From contig NC_049986.1 in NCBI RefSeq assembly GCF_000003815.2, forward strand, positions 7,591,665 to 7,651,664: a DNA stretch of 60,000 nucleotides, written 5' to 3'. A program made the position numbers and the translations under genes. Source of the DNA: Branchiostoma floridae (Eukaryota > Chordata > Leptocardii > Amphioxiformes > Branchiostomatidae). The notes under the pieces are model-generated. The model was given only the letters and a program-made list of their open reading frames with translations, searched no databases and had not been told where the DNA came from. Shown in pieces: positions 39,401 through 51,400 of this stretch (positions are counted from its first letter, which is position 1; every line of letters begins with the position of its first letter).

Positions 39401-42400
39401 ACATCCCAACAAGCGCTTCGCTGTGGCCGAGAGTGTTCGCAAAGACAGGTTAATCCAGTTTCTCAAGAACATTATCCGGGTAAGAATATTCTTCGAGAAG
39501 ACTCTCAAAGTGACAAATGTGGACATCATCAATGGTGATCAGATGCCGCTGCACCGGAATGAGACTGCAGGACAGAAAACCATGAGCATGAGAGACTGCC
39601 CGACATATGTGAAGGAAAACTACATGATGTCCAGGGAAAGGGTGACTGTGTACACACAAGCCTCCAGCAAACAGGGCCTTGGGCTGCCACCCCAGTTTGT
39701 GTTCAAAGGAAAGGGCACGATTCTGCAAGGTAAACTGAATCGTCCGGAGGGGGTGTCGACACATTGGAGCCCTAAGGGATCGTACAGGCTGGATACGATG
39801 AAGGCCACAGTCAAAACCTTGCCACACTTGAAGGCCCAGAACATGTTCTCCCAGCAACAGTGGGCCATTTACATTCTCGACGACTATTCCGTTCATGTGA
39901 CCGAGGAAGTCAGGAAGGCTCTATCGGACCGGGGTTATATCCTTGTCTGCATGGGTGGCGGAATAACAGGGGATGTGCAAGTGAATGACACCCATATTCA
40001 CCATCCCTTGAAAGTGGCCTACAGGAGGAGGGAATCCGAGCTAATCATCCGTCAACTCTCCGAAAATCCTCTGAAGATTCCATCCCCCACCAGAGACGAC
40101 ATGATGGCCATGCTTGTCGACAGCTGGAACTCCCTCGAGGTAGACATCTCCATGGCACTTAAGGAGAACTTCATCTCAAATGCCTTAGATGGAAGCGAGG
40201 ACTTGTACGTCCGAGACAAGCTCTTCCAACTGGTGGGGGAAGAGATTGTTGCATTTCGCGAAGAAGAGATGGCAAAGGAGCCGCCCAAAACCATCAAAGA
40301 GCTCCTTCCCACCATAACACCACCAGAGGGAGTCCGTCGTGCTGCCACACCACAGGACGAGCTGGTTCCAGCCGATGAAGGGACTGAGCTCCTGGACACA
40401 GAGGATGGAGAGCTGGAGTTCAGCATCGAGGTCGTGTCTGAGGATGAAGATGAAGAGGAGGATGAAGGCGCAGCCCCTGCACCTGTACCAGTAGCAGTAC
40501 CAGTACCAGAGTGTAGGACAATATCCTCAGGACATATCGGTCTGCCTACTGATACTGCCGATCCGAGTATCAACAAGGACGCAAAGTTCTTGAACGAACT
40601 AGGCAAAGTACTAAACAGCTCCGGCAAAGAAACATCCACCCTGATGTTGCCTCACCTTTGCCACATGCGTTCGGCATATGCCAAGGCCAGGAACAGTGTG
40701 AAGAACCGACTTAAATCAAACCTATCTCTAGTTCAGAGTTTGGTGGCATCCACCACGGATACACCCGTGTCTTCTTCCTCTACATCTGCACCTGTTTCCC
40801 CGTCCTCATCAACACCTGTTCCTCCATCAGCACCACCCACTGGTCCTGTTTCTCCACCCTGTTCCATTTCAGACAGCACATCCATGCCACCACCTTCTTC
40901 ACCTGTATCATTGAATGTAGATGATCATGTGTTAGTGAAATTTGGGTGTATTGAAATGCCAGCAGTAGTTGTACGGGGGGAGAAGGATGGGCTGGCTGTG
41001 AGGTATTTTGAGAGTGTAAACATCGCCAGTAGCAGTACAACTTCCGGGCTGTATTCAGCACAAGAACCTGAGTATGAGGTGTTGCGTGATGATGTTATTA
41101 GAACCATTGCAGCACCTACACTCGAGACACGCGGAAGCCGTTATTACTACAAGTTTGTTGACATTTGATCATCACCATCATTTCATAGTACATGTCGTAC
41201 TAGTACAGCTCGTATTTCATAACCAGAAAGCCTGCATTATTAAACTATGTTTATCAATCTTATTGTGCATTTCTAAATATCGTACAAATTATTTTTTGAC
41301 AATGCTAATGAAGCCATGTGCTTGTGTAATATGCATTGAAGGTTTGTTAGTGCAGTGTTTGTCTTGGTGGACCATGTCCTTCTCCTGTAGAAGCTCCAAA
41401 AGTCTGGACTCTCAGAGGAAGCGCTGTCGTGGATCCAATCATATCAAATATAGCACTATAGTATTGTATAACCAAATGTGTAAGCTTTTTTAATAATCTT
41501 TGTATCAGTGATTTTATTTTCAAACCACAGGATGATTTTTTGAGAGTACCAATGGAGCTATGTGGCCGTGTACTGTATTTATATGGTATGATACTGTGAT
41601 ATGCTGTAACTAGATACTGTTAGTGCAGTGTTTGTCTTGGTGGACCATGTCCTTCTCCTGTAGAAGCTCCAAAAGTCTGGACTCTGAGAGGAAGCGCTGT
41701 CGTGTTTCCATTCTCTTTAACTTTCTAATGGTGTTACACAGCAGTTAATTATACTGCTAGTAAGTGTAAGTTTGCTAACTTTAGCTATGGCTGCAGTTAT
41801 TTGTGACTAGACAGCCTTCTTGTTTTACTTTGTAACAATGATTATATTTCCAAACTACAAGTGTCGAAGGATTATTTGGCTTTATTTGCTGTCCATTTAT
41901 ATCCCCAATTGCAAGTACCAGGGTCATAGATGCACACATACACCGTGAGAACACATTTTAGTAGCATAGACATTAGTAACATGTCAATTTTGAAATTTTC
42001 CGGGGGGTACTTTTATTCCAGGGGGTACTTTTATTAGATTTTGAAGATTTGTCCGGGGGGTACTTATATTCCAGGGGGTACTTCTATTTGAGAGGTGAGA
42101 GTATGGACAACGTAGAAGGAATGGGTAGTTGTTTCAGGCTTTTTTTTTGCCATTCTATGGAAAAAAGTCCATATGTGATTTTAGTTACAAGGTACAATGT
42201 TGTAACTTATTGGGAAATACTGTAGATACCATTTAGGTTGATGGGGATTTAATTTCACGGCAATACACGCATAGGACCTACTGATTACTCTCAATTCAGG
42301 CACTCAAGCAAAATGTGTTGGACAATCCATCTCACTATGAAATATGGGATAAAAAAGAACTTCCCTATACTGTAAATGCAGAAATGTACGCAGTGGTTTT

Positions 42401-45400
42401 GTATTTACGTTTTTCCTGGTGGCCACTTCATTGCATACTTAAAACCACCAAGAACATTATTCCAGGGTTGAACAAGTTTTCTAAAATCCACTTGTCCTAT
42501 CGGGCAAGCACATAAAAAATGTACTTGCCCGAACCAATTTTTCACTTGCCCAAAATTCAAATGTCACTGTTACTACTAGTATATGCATTTTCACTTCCAG
42601 CAATGGAATTCTCGGTAGACAATTGCTTGATGTCATGACTGTAAAAAGTAACAAGTATATCAAAATTGCACTAAAATCAATGGAAAAATCTTACTTGCCC
42701 GATCGGACAAGTGGGGTAGGACATGCACTTGCCCGAACAGCACTTTCACTTGCCCTGGACAATAGGGCTAGTTGACTTGTTTATTCCTGTATTCCATTCT
42801 AGTATGAGACAACAGAATATGGCACTACCGCGAACTTAAAACCAACGCGAAATCTCCATTTTCCCGCTACTGCGATAGTAAATTCCAGCAAACTTAAATG
42901 CATTTATTGTAGATTACGTTAAATCAAAATAGGCTGCCTATACCTTACATAAACGGGGTAAGAAGGCCTCAGTCTCAACTTGATTAAAGGGACATAATGT
43001 AAAAATAAAGTCACTGTTTTCGGTCATTTCTCTACATTATGAGTTGAGTCTACCTTATTACACTGCACAGCAATATTTACAACGTATGGATACGACTTTG
43101 TTGAGCCGTGAGGATGTCTTGAAATATGTGCACTTCCCTCCGCCGCTTGAGTCGTCCGCCATTTTATTCAACTCGCCGGCGAGCCAAAGTGCGCTTTAGA
43201 ACGCGTTCGGTTGTTCACTCGAATCGTTACTGAGGTTTGTTGAAAGTCCCCGCTAAGCTCCGAAGATCTGCGACCGCAACGGTCGATTCGGAAATCTACG
43301 GTCGGCTTACTTCTGGTAGGCTACCGGGAAGTAAGTGAATTTGGTCGCGGCTTACTTTGACGTCGTTAATTAGCACTAGAAATGTGATAAAATGACGCAG
43401 ATAAGTTAGAAATAATTTGCAAATGTCAATCTGAATGGAGATTTTCAAGTTCAAAACATTTGAAATTTTGGCGCCATATTTCTACATTATGTCCCTTAAG
43501 ATAAGAAAACGTACTACAAACAGANNNNNNNNNNNNNNNNNNNNNNNNNNNNNNNNNNNNNNNNNNNNNNNNNNNNNNNNNNNNNNNNNNNNNNNNNNNN
43601 NNNNNNNNNNNNNNNNNNNNNNNNGAAAACAGAATGAAATGAAAATTTATTTGTGTAGTTTGTTTTTTTACACGATGATGTCAAGTAATAGTAATCAAAT
43701 GTATGTTTAAGTACGTTTAAATAGTATATATATGTTTAAGTCTACTAGAAACTGTCTTCTTTTGATAACTGTGTATTACCATTGGTGACGGACAGTAAAA
43801 AAATGGGACATACAGCTGTAAGCTGGATACCAGGTAAGGTCTGTACGCATGTGACTGTTGTCTATAGTCTTTTTTTAGATATACCAGACATACAGATTGG
43901 AAGTTGGCAAAAATGGTATCACTGACTCCACTGGTCATGAGCCAAACTGGCACAGACATACATGTACTGGAGTCTGACAAACATGGTTTTAAATGTTATA
44001 CTGTTGTATAGTGTGCCAACCTAAGATTAACTAAATGTGGCATGGGGGTTTGGCTGATACCCAAAACCTTTCGCCAGTCCAACTGTCTTCTTGAATTGGT
44101 ACCAACTAGGGAAAAGTGAAGTGTACAACATTGTGAGACATACTTGTTGACAATGAGTGAGCCAAGAGAACTATACTTGCCAAAATATTCCTTCGAACCT
44201 TCGTGATGTAGTATCTTATGCCAGTAGCACTAAATTTAGAAATGCCTAAGCCCTTGCCTACCTGGCAAACTTAGTACATTTACTAGAAGTCAAAAGCAGA
44301 AGAGGAGATGCATCAGTTGGTGCCAGGCCCTAGACTGTAGCCTGGGTACCATCCCATTTTTTTAGGGCAGCGAGTGCAAGGAGCCCCATAGAAATAGGCT
44401 GTTACCCAGGCTACTTATATCACACAAAGATGAGTAGGTAACTCAAATATAAACATGTCTTTAAACCATTGAAAATCCCTTTTTGGACGATTTTTTAGTA
44501 ATCTTGGAAGTTTTCGGGTGACTATGAGATAAGAGTGTCTATACTTGTTGAACCAGTTGGAAAAAATTACCTTTCTCCATCTTAGGGTTTTCAGTGGCCT
44601 GTGAGATAGTGAAATGCACCAACTCTACGGCAGTTGAAAGCTGCCCTAAGACACACTCCTCCGCACATTGACCTCTGACCTCCACCGTTGATGTTTTTGG
44701 TTGACATCGACAACTGTTCTTGGTAATGACGCTTCGGTTTATTTGTATATATTGTTTGTTGTCCTCTGGTTGTCTTACTGAATGTACACGTTTCGTTTTT
44801 GTTATTTATGTAGTGGGCCCCCTTGGAAATCAACTTTAAAAAAGTTGAAGGGGCTACCCACATGTCTGGAGATGAATAAATAAATAAATAAATAAAAGAT
44901 GCTTTTGTCCGATTTTCCATACAATTGCACATATTTTTTGCAAATACAGGGAATGCGTTGTTACGTCTATCCAGCTCCTGTCTTTGCCAGGACTTCTAAA
45001 TACTGTCAAGTTCAAGGACTTTAGTTACAGTAACCACAACTATGTACAGTATGTAAACATGGGGAGAACTGTTGACTGTGATGGCACAAGCTGAGGTGAC
45101 CCTGACGTGAACTCCTGAACTTCTGGCCATCCATAAACATTAGCTCTGTGCTAACAGGAGTATAGGGTTTTCTTCTATCTTTAACACATTGCATTCAGTA
45201 CAACATATGCACTTGTATATGGAAACAGTTTCTGTAAGAACTGTTCTCTTTCAAGTCCTCTTAGCTAAGCAATGCTCAGTAACCACTTGGTCCTTTATAG
45301 TTTGTATCTTTCCTATGTGTTCCAAAGCATGCAGTGACATACTGTAAATACATCTAAGTTCGTGGGGATTTAATTTCGCGATAGTGGGAAAAAGACTGTC

Positions 45401-48400
45401 CATGGTGGTTTTAAGTTTGCGGTAGCACCATGCACTGCAGTCTTGAACTGCCATGGAAAAATGTTCGCGGTGGTTTTAAATTTGCGGTAAATTTCCAACG
45501 CAAAAACCGCGAATATAAAATCACTGTGAAAATTTCTGCATTTACAGTAATGGCTTTTAAATTTATTTTAGAATTTATTGGTCTGATCTTATTTGGGGAT
45601 ATTATATATCCATACTATTTAGCCCTTAATTCGACATAGAGGAAGCATGTATGGAATTTCCAGGTTGACCCTATAGGATACATGTGTCAAGTGTTGGTTT
45701 TAGGTTGTGGTCTGGCCTTTCAACTAGAGACATGTAGACTAAACATACAAATGGACACTTAGGACAGACATGGCCCAAGCCTAAATTGGAGGAGACAATG
45801 CTGCCATTGTTCTAACGAAGCTGTTCTTTTGCAATGTCTGGACAAAAAGGTAGGAGGGGGAGGCTAGGGGAGGAGGCATTTGGAAGAACCCTACTAGTAA
45901 ATACATACATTTGTGATGTGCTACCTTTTCGGCTGTTTCACAATTGAGTGTACCGAACAGGGGTCACTGAGGTTGAAAAATCAACTTTAATATATATCAA
46001 AACTGATATTGGCAGTTCAAAGGTACATACTTGTGGCTTAATATTCTAAAAGATCTCTGCACAACACCTCCCGGTTACTATAATATAGGTCTTTCTTTAA
46101 TGGGGCACTGAGGGGGTACGGACGGGACAACTGTAAGACTGTATGTAAAGGTGCATACAGTATACCCACATGAAGAACTAAAGATAAACACTGTTCCATG
46201 TTATCTTCCATCACTAGTATCCACAAGACCAGAAAACTAACTTTTATTTGCAGTAGCACCTTGTTGTGTCATTTTCTGGTCATTTATTGTATGGCGATAA
46301 TAACACCTTGCTGTCAATTCATGTCGAGGGAAAGATCAAATACAAATTTTTTAAATTCTAGCACTTTGATAGCTAAACTTTGTTAGAATTTCATCCTTTA
46401 TATGCCCCTACATAAGATTCTAGCATTCATACTTGGGCAACACATCAAGAGACTTGATGATTTCATGAATATGATAATACATGGGGGTACGGACGGGACA
46501 CAACCAGACAACAGACTGATACAGCAGGGTCTTGTTCAAACCTTTTGGAACACATTTGTTCACTAAATACAAGTTAAATAAAGCATCTACAAATACTGTA
46601 ATAATGTTTAAACTAAGAAAAAAGGAGATAGACATAATTATTAGATCTGATCTGATCTAGAATGATCTGAGAATGCCATTAGAGCTTATTTTCTTTGATG
46701 GCCATGCTCAACTGGTGAACTTGATGGGATGTATCTGTTCTGTCAGGGAATCTGCAATTTCTTGACATATTTGCAGATTTCTTCTGCTCTCTTTTGTCAC
46801 AGCAAGTACTAGTACCCCTTTCTTCTCAAGGATTTTATTTTGAGTAGGAGACTTGACAGGTCTCTCCAGAACCTTTGCTTTTCTCCTTGGTGTCTCAGGT
46901 AGTGCCTGTTTTGTCCTTGTCATGTACACTACCTGCACTGGGAGGTGGGGAAAATGGGTCATCACCATCATGAGGATGATCTGTGAGAGTGAGCTGGGCT
47001 AGAGGAGAGCATTGAACTGGACAAATAGGATGGTAACTTTAGGGGAATATCAGATTTCATCTCATACCAATCCCAGGCAGTTTATGGGTAATAATGAAAA
47101 AACCTTACAAAGAAAATGCTGGCAAATTCATTAAAAAGTACTATTTGTAGTGAGGAGATTAATTGTTTGTATCTGTTTAGTATTTATTATGTGTTATTCT
47201 AGCAATTGGGATATCATTTTCCCCAGTTTTTTGCTCAAAACTAAAAGTGGGGGTACGGACGGGACAGGTGGGGGGTACGGACGGGACAGGGGTACGGACG
47301 GGACATTTGAAGTTATACAGTGCTGTATCAAGCAAGGTCTTTATCACAGATATGGTTTATATAGTGGTTTGGTATCTAGTCAAAGAGACTTGTAAACCAT
47401 CACAATTAAAAGCTTGTAATATTAGCCTAGTATAGAAATTGAGGGGGGGTACGGACGGGACAGAATTTTTCGGAAAATTACAGCTGATACTTTGATCCTT
47501 CGCTGTGAGTCAGATGAAAGTAGGAATGATCTCATTCTACTTTTGTTCAGTTACATACATCATATCAAAACTTAACATGTCAAATTAACACTTATTACAG
47601 TACATTAAAACAATGCTACATACTTTGTAATCTATAAGAAAATATTACATTAAAATTGGTAACATGTGGGTGAAAATGCAAAATAACCCTGCTGGCAAAA
47701 AAAAGTTGGAATATCTTCAAAAAATTGTAATATATCTCAAGTTAACATATGACTGCATGTACAAAATAAAGAATTTTAAGGTAGCAGTCATGTTTTTAAA
47801 GTCAGTTGCAATGTTCAGAATGTGAAAAAACTGAATGACCCCTGGTAACACTAAAAATGGGACATTTTTAGACAACATTTTTTACGATAGTTTCGCCAAA
47901 TATTGATGGATTTCTCTATTTCTTTTTTTGTTGTGTTCCTTGTTACACCAGCTTTTGGAAAATAACAGTCAAAAACAGTAATATCTTATGTAGACTTTCT
48001 TATCAACTGGTAACATGTGGAAAAATAAATGGGTACACTCAATTGTGAAACAGCCGTTTGGGTGAGAGGTCACCGCAGACACGCAAACATTAAACCACTG
48101 TGGATATTTCATGATTTACAACTACAGGGTTCCAGGCTTCCAGCCAGGATTTTATTTTAGCATAATGGTAATGGCAAGGACGGTGTGGAAGGAGGGTCTT
48201 GGTCCTTCCACAGTGAGATTTTGAAAATGTAGAGACTAGAGTAAAAAGTTGGCACGATAAGGGTACTGTTACTTACTGTTACTCTGTTAATATCACATGT
48301 AATCTGAAGGCTTTTTTGGTCAGTTTGGAGCTGCATATCATCATTTTTCATATTTGATTAGACATTTTTAAACAAGTAAATGACAGCAAAGTACCACTAC

Positions 48401-51400
48401 GCTAGTTGAAAATTAGAGAAGTGGTCCTCAATTTAGCGTGGTGGTTGCAACTTACAGCGTAGTGGCCCGCTATGCTAAAAATGCACTAGCTAGAACCCTA
48501 ATTCATGGTACTTCTGGTGGAATAGCTCACAGCATGCGGTGACCATGCCCTTGATTTGAAAACAGGGTTTACAATAACATTATACGGGCAACTTGAAACT
48601 CGTAAAAGATTTATAGATAAACCAGCTGTTACCTTGAAATTTTGTTTTATAGTCCCAGTCTTACATTGTAAGTAATGAGAAACCAACTGTGCTAATTGAT
48701 TGAAACAATACTTTAAAGTTTAATCAAATTAATGGCACTCCAGGGCAAACTGGGTGCATTGAAAAAAAATCATGAACATCTTTATAAAACTTTTGTTGAA
48801 AGCTTTTCACTAGGTCCAAGATATTTGATCATGATCACATATATAGTTACACAAAGTACACCAAGATACATCATAACATATTCTTAAAATTTGAGATGGA
48901 GAAAAAAGTTCTAAACCTTTCTTTCTAAGTTACTCAAAGTTCAAAGATTTGAAAATTTTACATTCCAGCTATGACGAGAATCAGTTAAAATTACGATTAA
49001 GTTTTGCTGATGTTTTACGTCATCTCATGGTATAAATTTTGATCAATGTTGATGTTACACATCAGTGCACCAAAGGAGGTTAAAAATCACCTTATTCTTA
49101 ACCTCCTTGGTGCACCTATTCCCAAAAATGAATTTTGAGCCCTGCATTCTGAACTTCTGATTGAAACAATACTTGGCCGCGTGGCGCGTTGGTACACCCG
49201 ATCCCTCGATCTCGGAAGTTAAGCAACGCGCGGTCCGGATAGTACTTGGATGGGAGACCAACCAAGGACGTTCGGATTGCTGTAGCCTCACGAAGCTTTC
49301 CACGAAATCGTCTTCCGGGAGGGACGTAAAACGGGGGTCCCGTGCTCGAGGAGGTGCCTCGACCACGTTAATCAGCCTCATTACTCATAATTTGGGTACC
49401 TACTGGCTGGCAAAATACACCTGGTGATTATTTACTGGCACTCCCACTCCCAGCAGATGTTGCATGCAAATGGATTCACATGGACACCACTATTCTGATG
49501 TTCGTACCTTTGTTAGAAAACAGCTGTTGTTGGGTTACCATGATGACTCCTGCGTACAATGATACAGCTGTGTTCTTCAAAGCAATGACTAACTTTTACG
49601 ACTTGTTTTTTAAAATACAAATCTAGTGCAAAAACTTTATGGCAAAATTTCTCTTTGGAAGATGATCAAAACACTTGTGTAGCTATGGACTTTCTTTCTA
49701 TCATGTGACCAAGGATTTAAACTCATTCAGTCATTGATGTCACAAAGTAGACAAATGCCCAGCCTTGGCTTTAGTATAACCAGAAACTTCCTGAAGGATG
49801 ACCTATGCCCTCAGGGGGACAGACAAGGAAACAGTTCTGGAACTTGAAAGGACATAAATTATCTTGTTAAGTCACTTTTACCCTGGGCTGTCTCTAGGAC
49901 TTATGGCTGCATTTCAGTATTTCATATGCATATTCTTAACAATGGGAATCATGGGAGAAAGAGGCTGTCAAAAATCACCTACCTGACTTTTAGAACATGA
50001 AAAACTCACATTGGCATGATTGTCCGACCACTGAAGAGTAATTCAACGACAAAAAAAGGAAAAAATTTACGGCGGAATTATATTATATGCCATCAAAACA
50101 TAGGTCGGAGACCTTTTCACCCCCTTTCACTGCATGTAAACAACACCAAAACACCTAACTTCTAAGGCCTACTGCAGCCACAAATATCACTAAAAATCTG
50201 TTTTTTCAACATAATATAGAAGCTACAACCCTTACCTATAAATGCACCTCCAAAATCCAAACATATCCCAAGAAAAACAATTTTACAGCCACTTTTCCCA
50301 AGCCTACCTAAGCATTCTGTATGGGCTAAAACTGGGTCATCTGCGCAAGTCCGGAAATACCGAAATTTGCCCTTATGAATGAAGTCATGTAAAGTCAGGC
50401 CACATTGGTCTTATCCAGAACTAAAAGAAAAAAAATTAAAAGAAATACAAACTTTGTGACATGATATATACAACCTGTATCATAATAGTGTTCAATACTG
50501 AAAGTAGCATACTTCTGCAGATATCCCTACAACAAATATATAGGCTCACCAGAGCACCATCAGTAAAAGAAAAGGCTATAGTTTTTGCTGCACTAATGTG
50601 CATATGCATTCAGAGTCCTGGATTAACTTAAAAAAAGCCAAACCAAGTTATTTACAATTCTTATTCCACAAATATTGGTTCCCGATATTACAGCTGGCAG
50701 TGTTTTGCACAGCATATTCCACAGACAAATTCCAATACAGGGGTTAACGACCTCAATAAGGAAAAGGTGGTTGCCCTTGGTTACCAGCAGCAAGCGCACC
50801 TGGCATTTTTCTGGCAGCAGACAGAGAAAAATCTTGGAGTTGGCAGAACTAGGTCAACTGGAAATTTATATTTGCAAGTCTAGCCAAATAAGGGTTGTCG
50901 CAGATCCCTTGTGGTTGTGTTGTAGTTGGATTTGAACCAACCGCCTTTGTTTGAAAAAGGCCTTACCGAACGTCTGCTGCAGTTTTTGATGTGTCATAGG
51001 TTAATCATATACGATGTTCTGGAAGAGTTTCCAAGTTCATTGGAGTTTGTCTGGAACAGACTTTGAGGATGACATCATTTGGCAACAATGTGACAAGGCT
51101 TACCGCATAGCCACAAGTCATGCCATGAGTTAAGCTGTGCTAACTCCTTTTTAAACCTACATGTACGCTTATAATCTAAAAATCTGTCTCCGCCTTACTG
51201 GTCCAGTGAGAAACTCTTTGCTCCTAATCCTAGACAAACAAAACTACTGTTGATGAAGTTAGTCGCAAAGGTTTTTAATGTGCTTGTTTAAGATGTACGA
51301 AAATTCCAGATTTCTCCCACACTACTGTTTACTGTAAATGCAGAAATGTTCGTCGTAGTTTTATGTTTGCGGTTTTCGCGGTGGACACTTCACCGCGAAC

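Larger units (their letters stand above)
36256..42101 (+). mobile_element. Complete pogo-like DNA transposon, 5.85 kb
   Basis: Begins CTCTCACCTCTCAAATA and ends with its complement TATTTGAGAGGTGAGAG, flanked by TA at 36254-36255 and 42102-42103, the Tc1/mariner/pogo target. Inside each end are several GGTAC-(C/T)TTTATT subterminal motifs: four direct copies of GGGGGTACTTTTATT type at 42003-42090, and ACGTACCGGTACGT plus two more at 36274-36350. It encodes one spliced transposase (37419-41168). The 3' non-coding part holds a near-identical 86-bp direct repeat. It lies in a COLGALT intron on the opposite strand. Intact ends, target duplication and open frame suggest a young copy. Relation to named pogo/Tigger lineages is inferred from the catalytic core only. 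Confidence 0.88.
45930..48056. mobile_element. Unclassified 2.1-kb DNA transposon with 25-bp perfect ends
   Basis: CGGCTGTTTCACAATTGAGT(GTACC) at 45930-45954 is exactly complementary to 48032-48056. Possible TTT target on both sides. It carries six same-strand GGGGTACGGACGGGACA motifs and one fragmentary protein frame on minus (46708-46971). No DDE core was seen, so it is probably a non-autonomous derivative. Superfamily unknown. Confidence 0.82.

Noticed and set aside
40052-40639. 195-codon minus-strand frame within transposase exon 2
   Set aside because: It is the antisense shadow of the acidic and Ser-rich coding region.
44591-44932. 113-codon minus frame
   Set aside because: No homology or splice context; it includes an (AATA)n run.
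45699-45718. PDHN-like reading on minus as the missing COLGALT exon
   Set aside because: It hits a stop after about a dozen codons and lacks any other conserved residues or splice sites.
46112-47462. CRISPR-like array from the six 17-mers
   Set aside because: Spacing is irregular (0 to ~740 bp), the genome is eukaryotic, and the copies lie within a terminal-inverted-repeat element.
49172-49292. Functional 5S rRNA gene
   Set aside because: Too many substitutions relative to 5S landmarks, and it is fused to a SINE core; treated as a SINE head.
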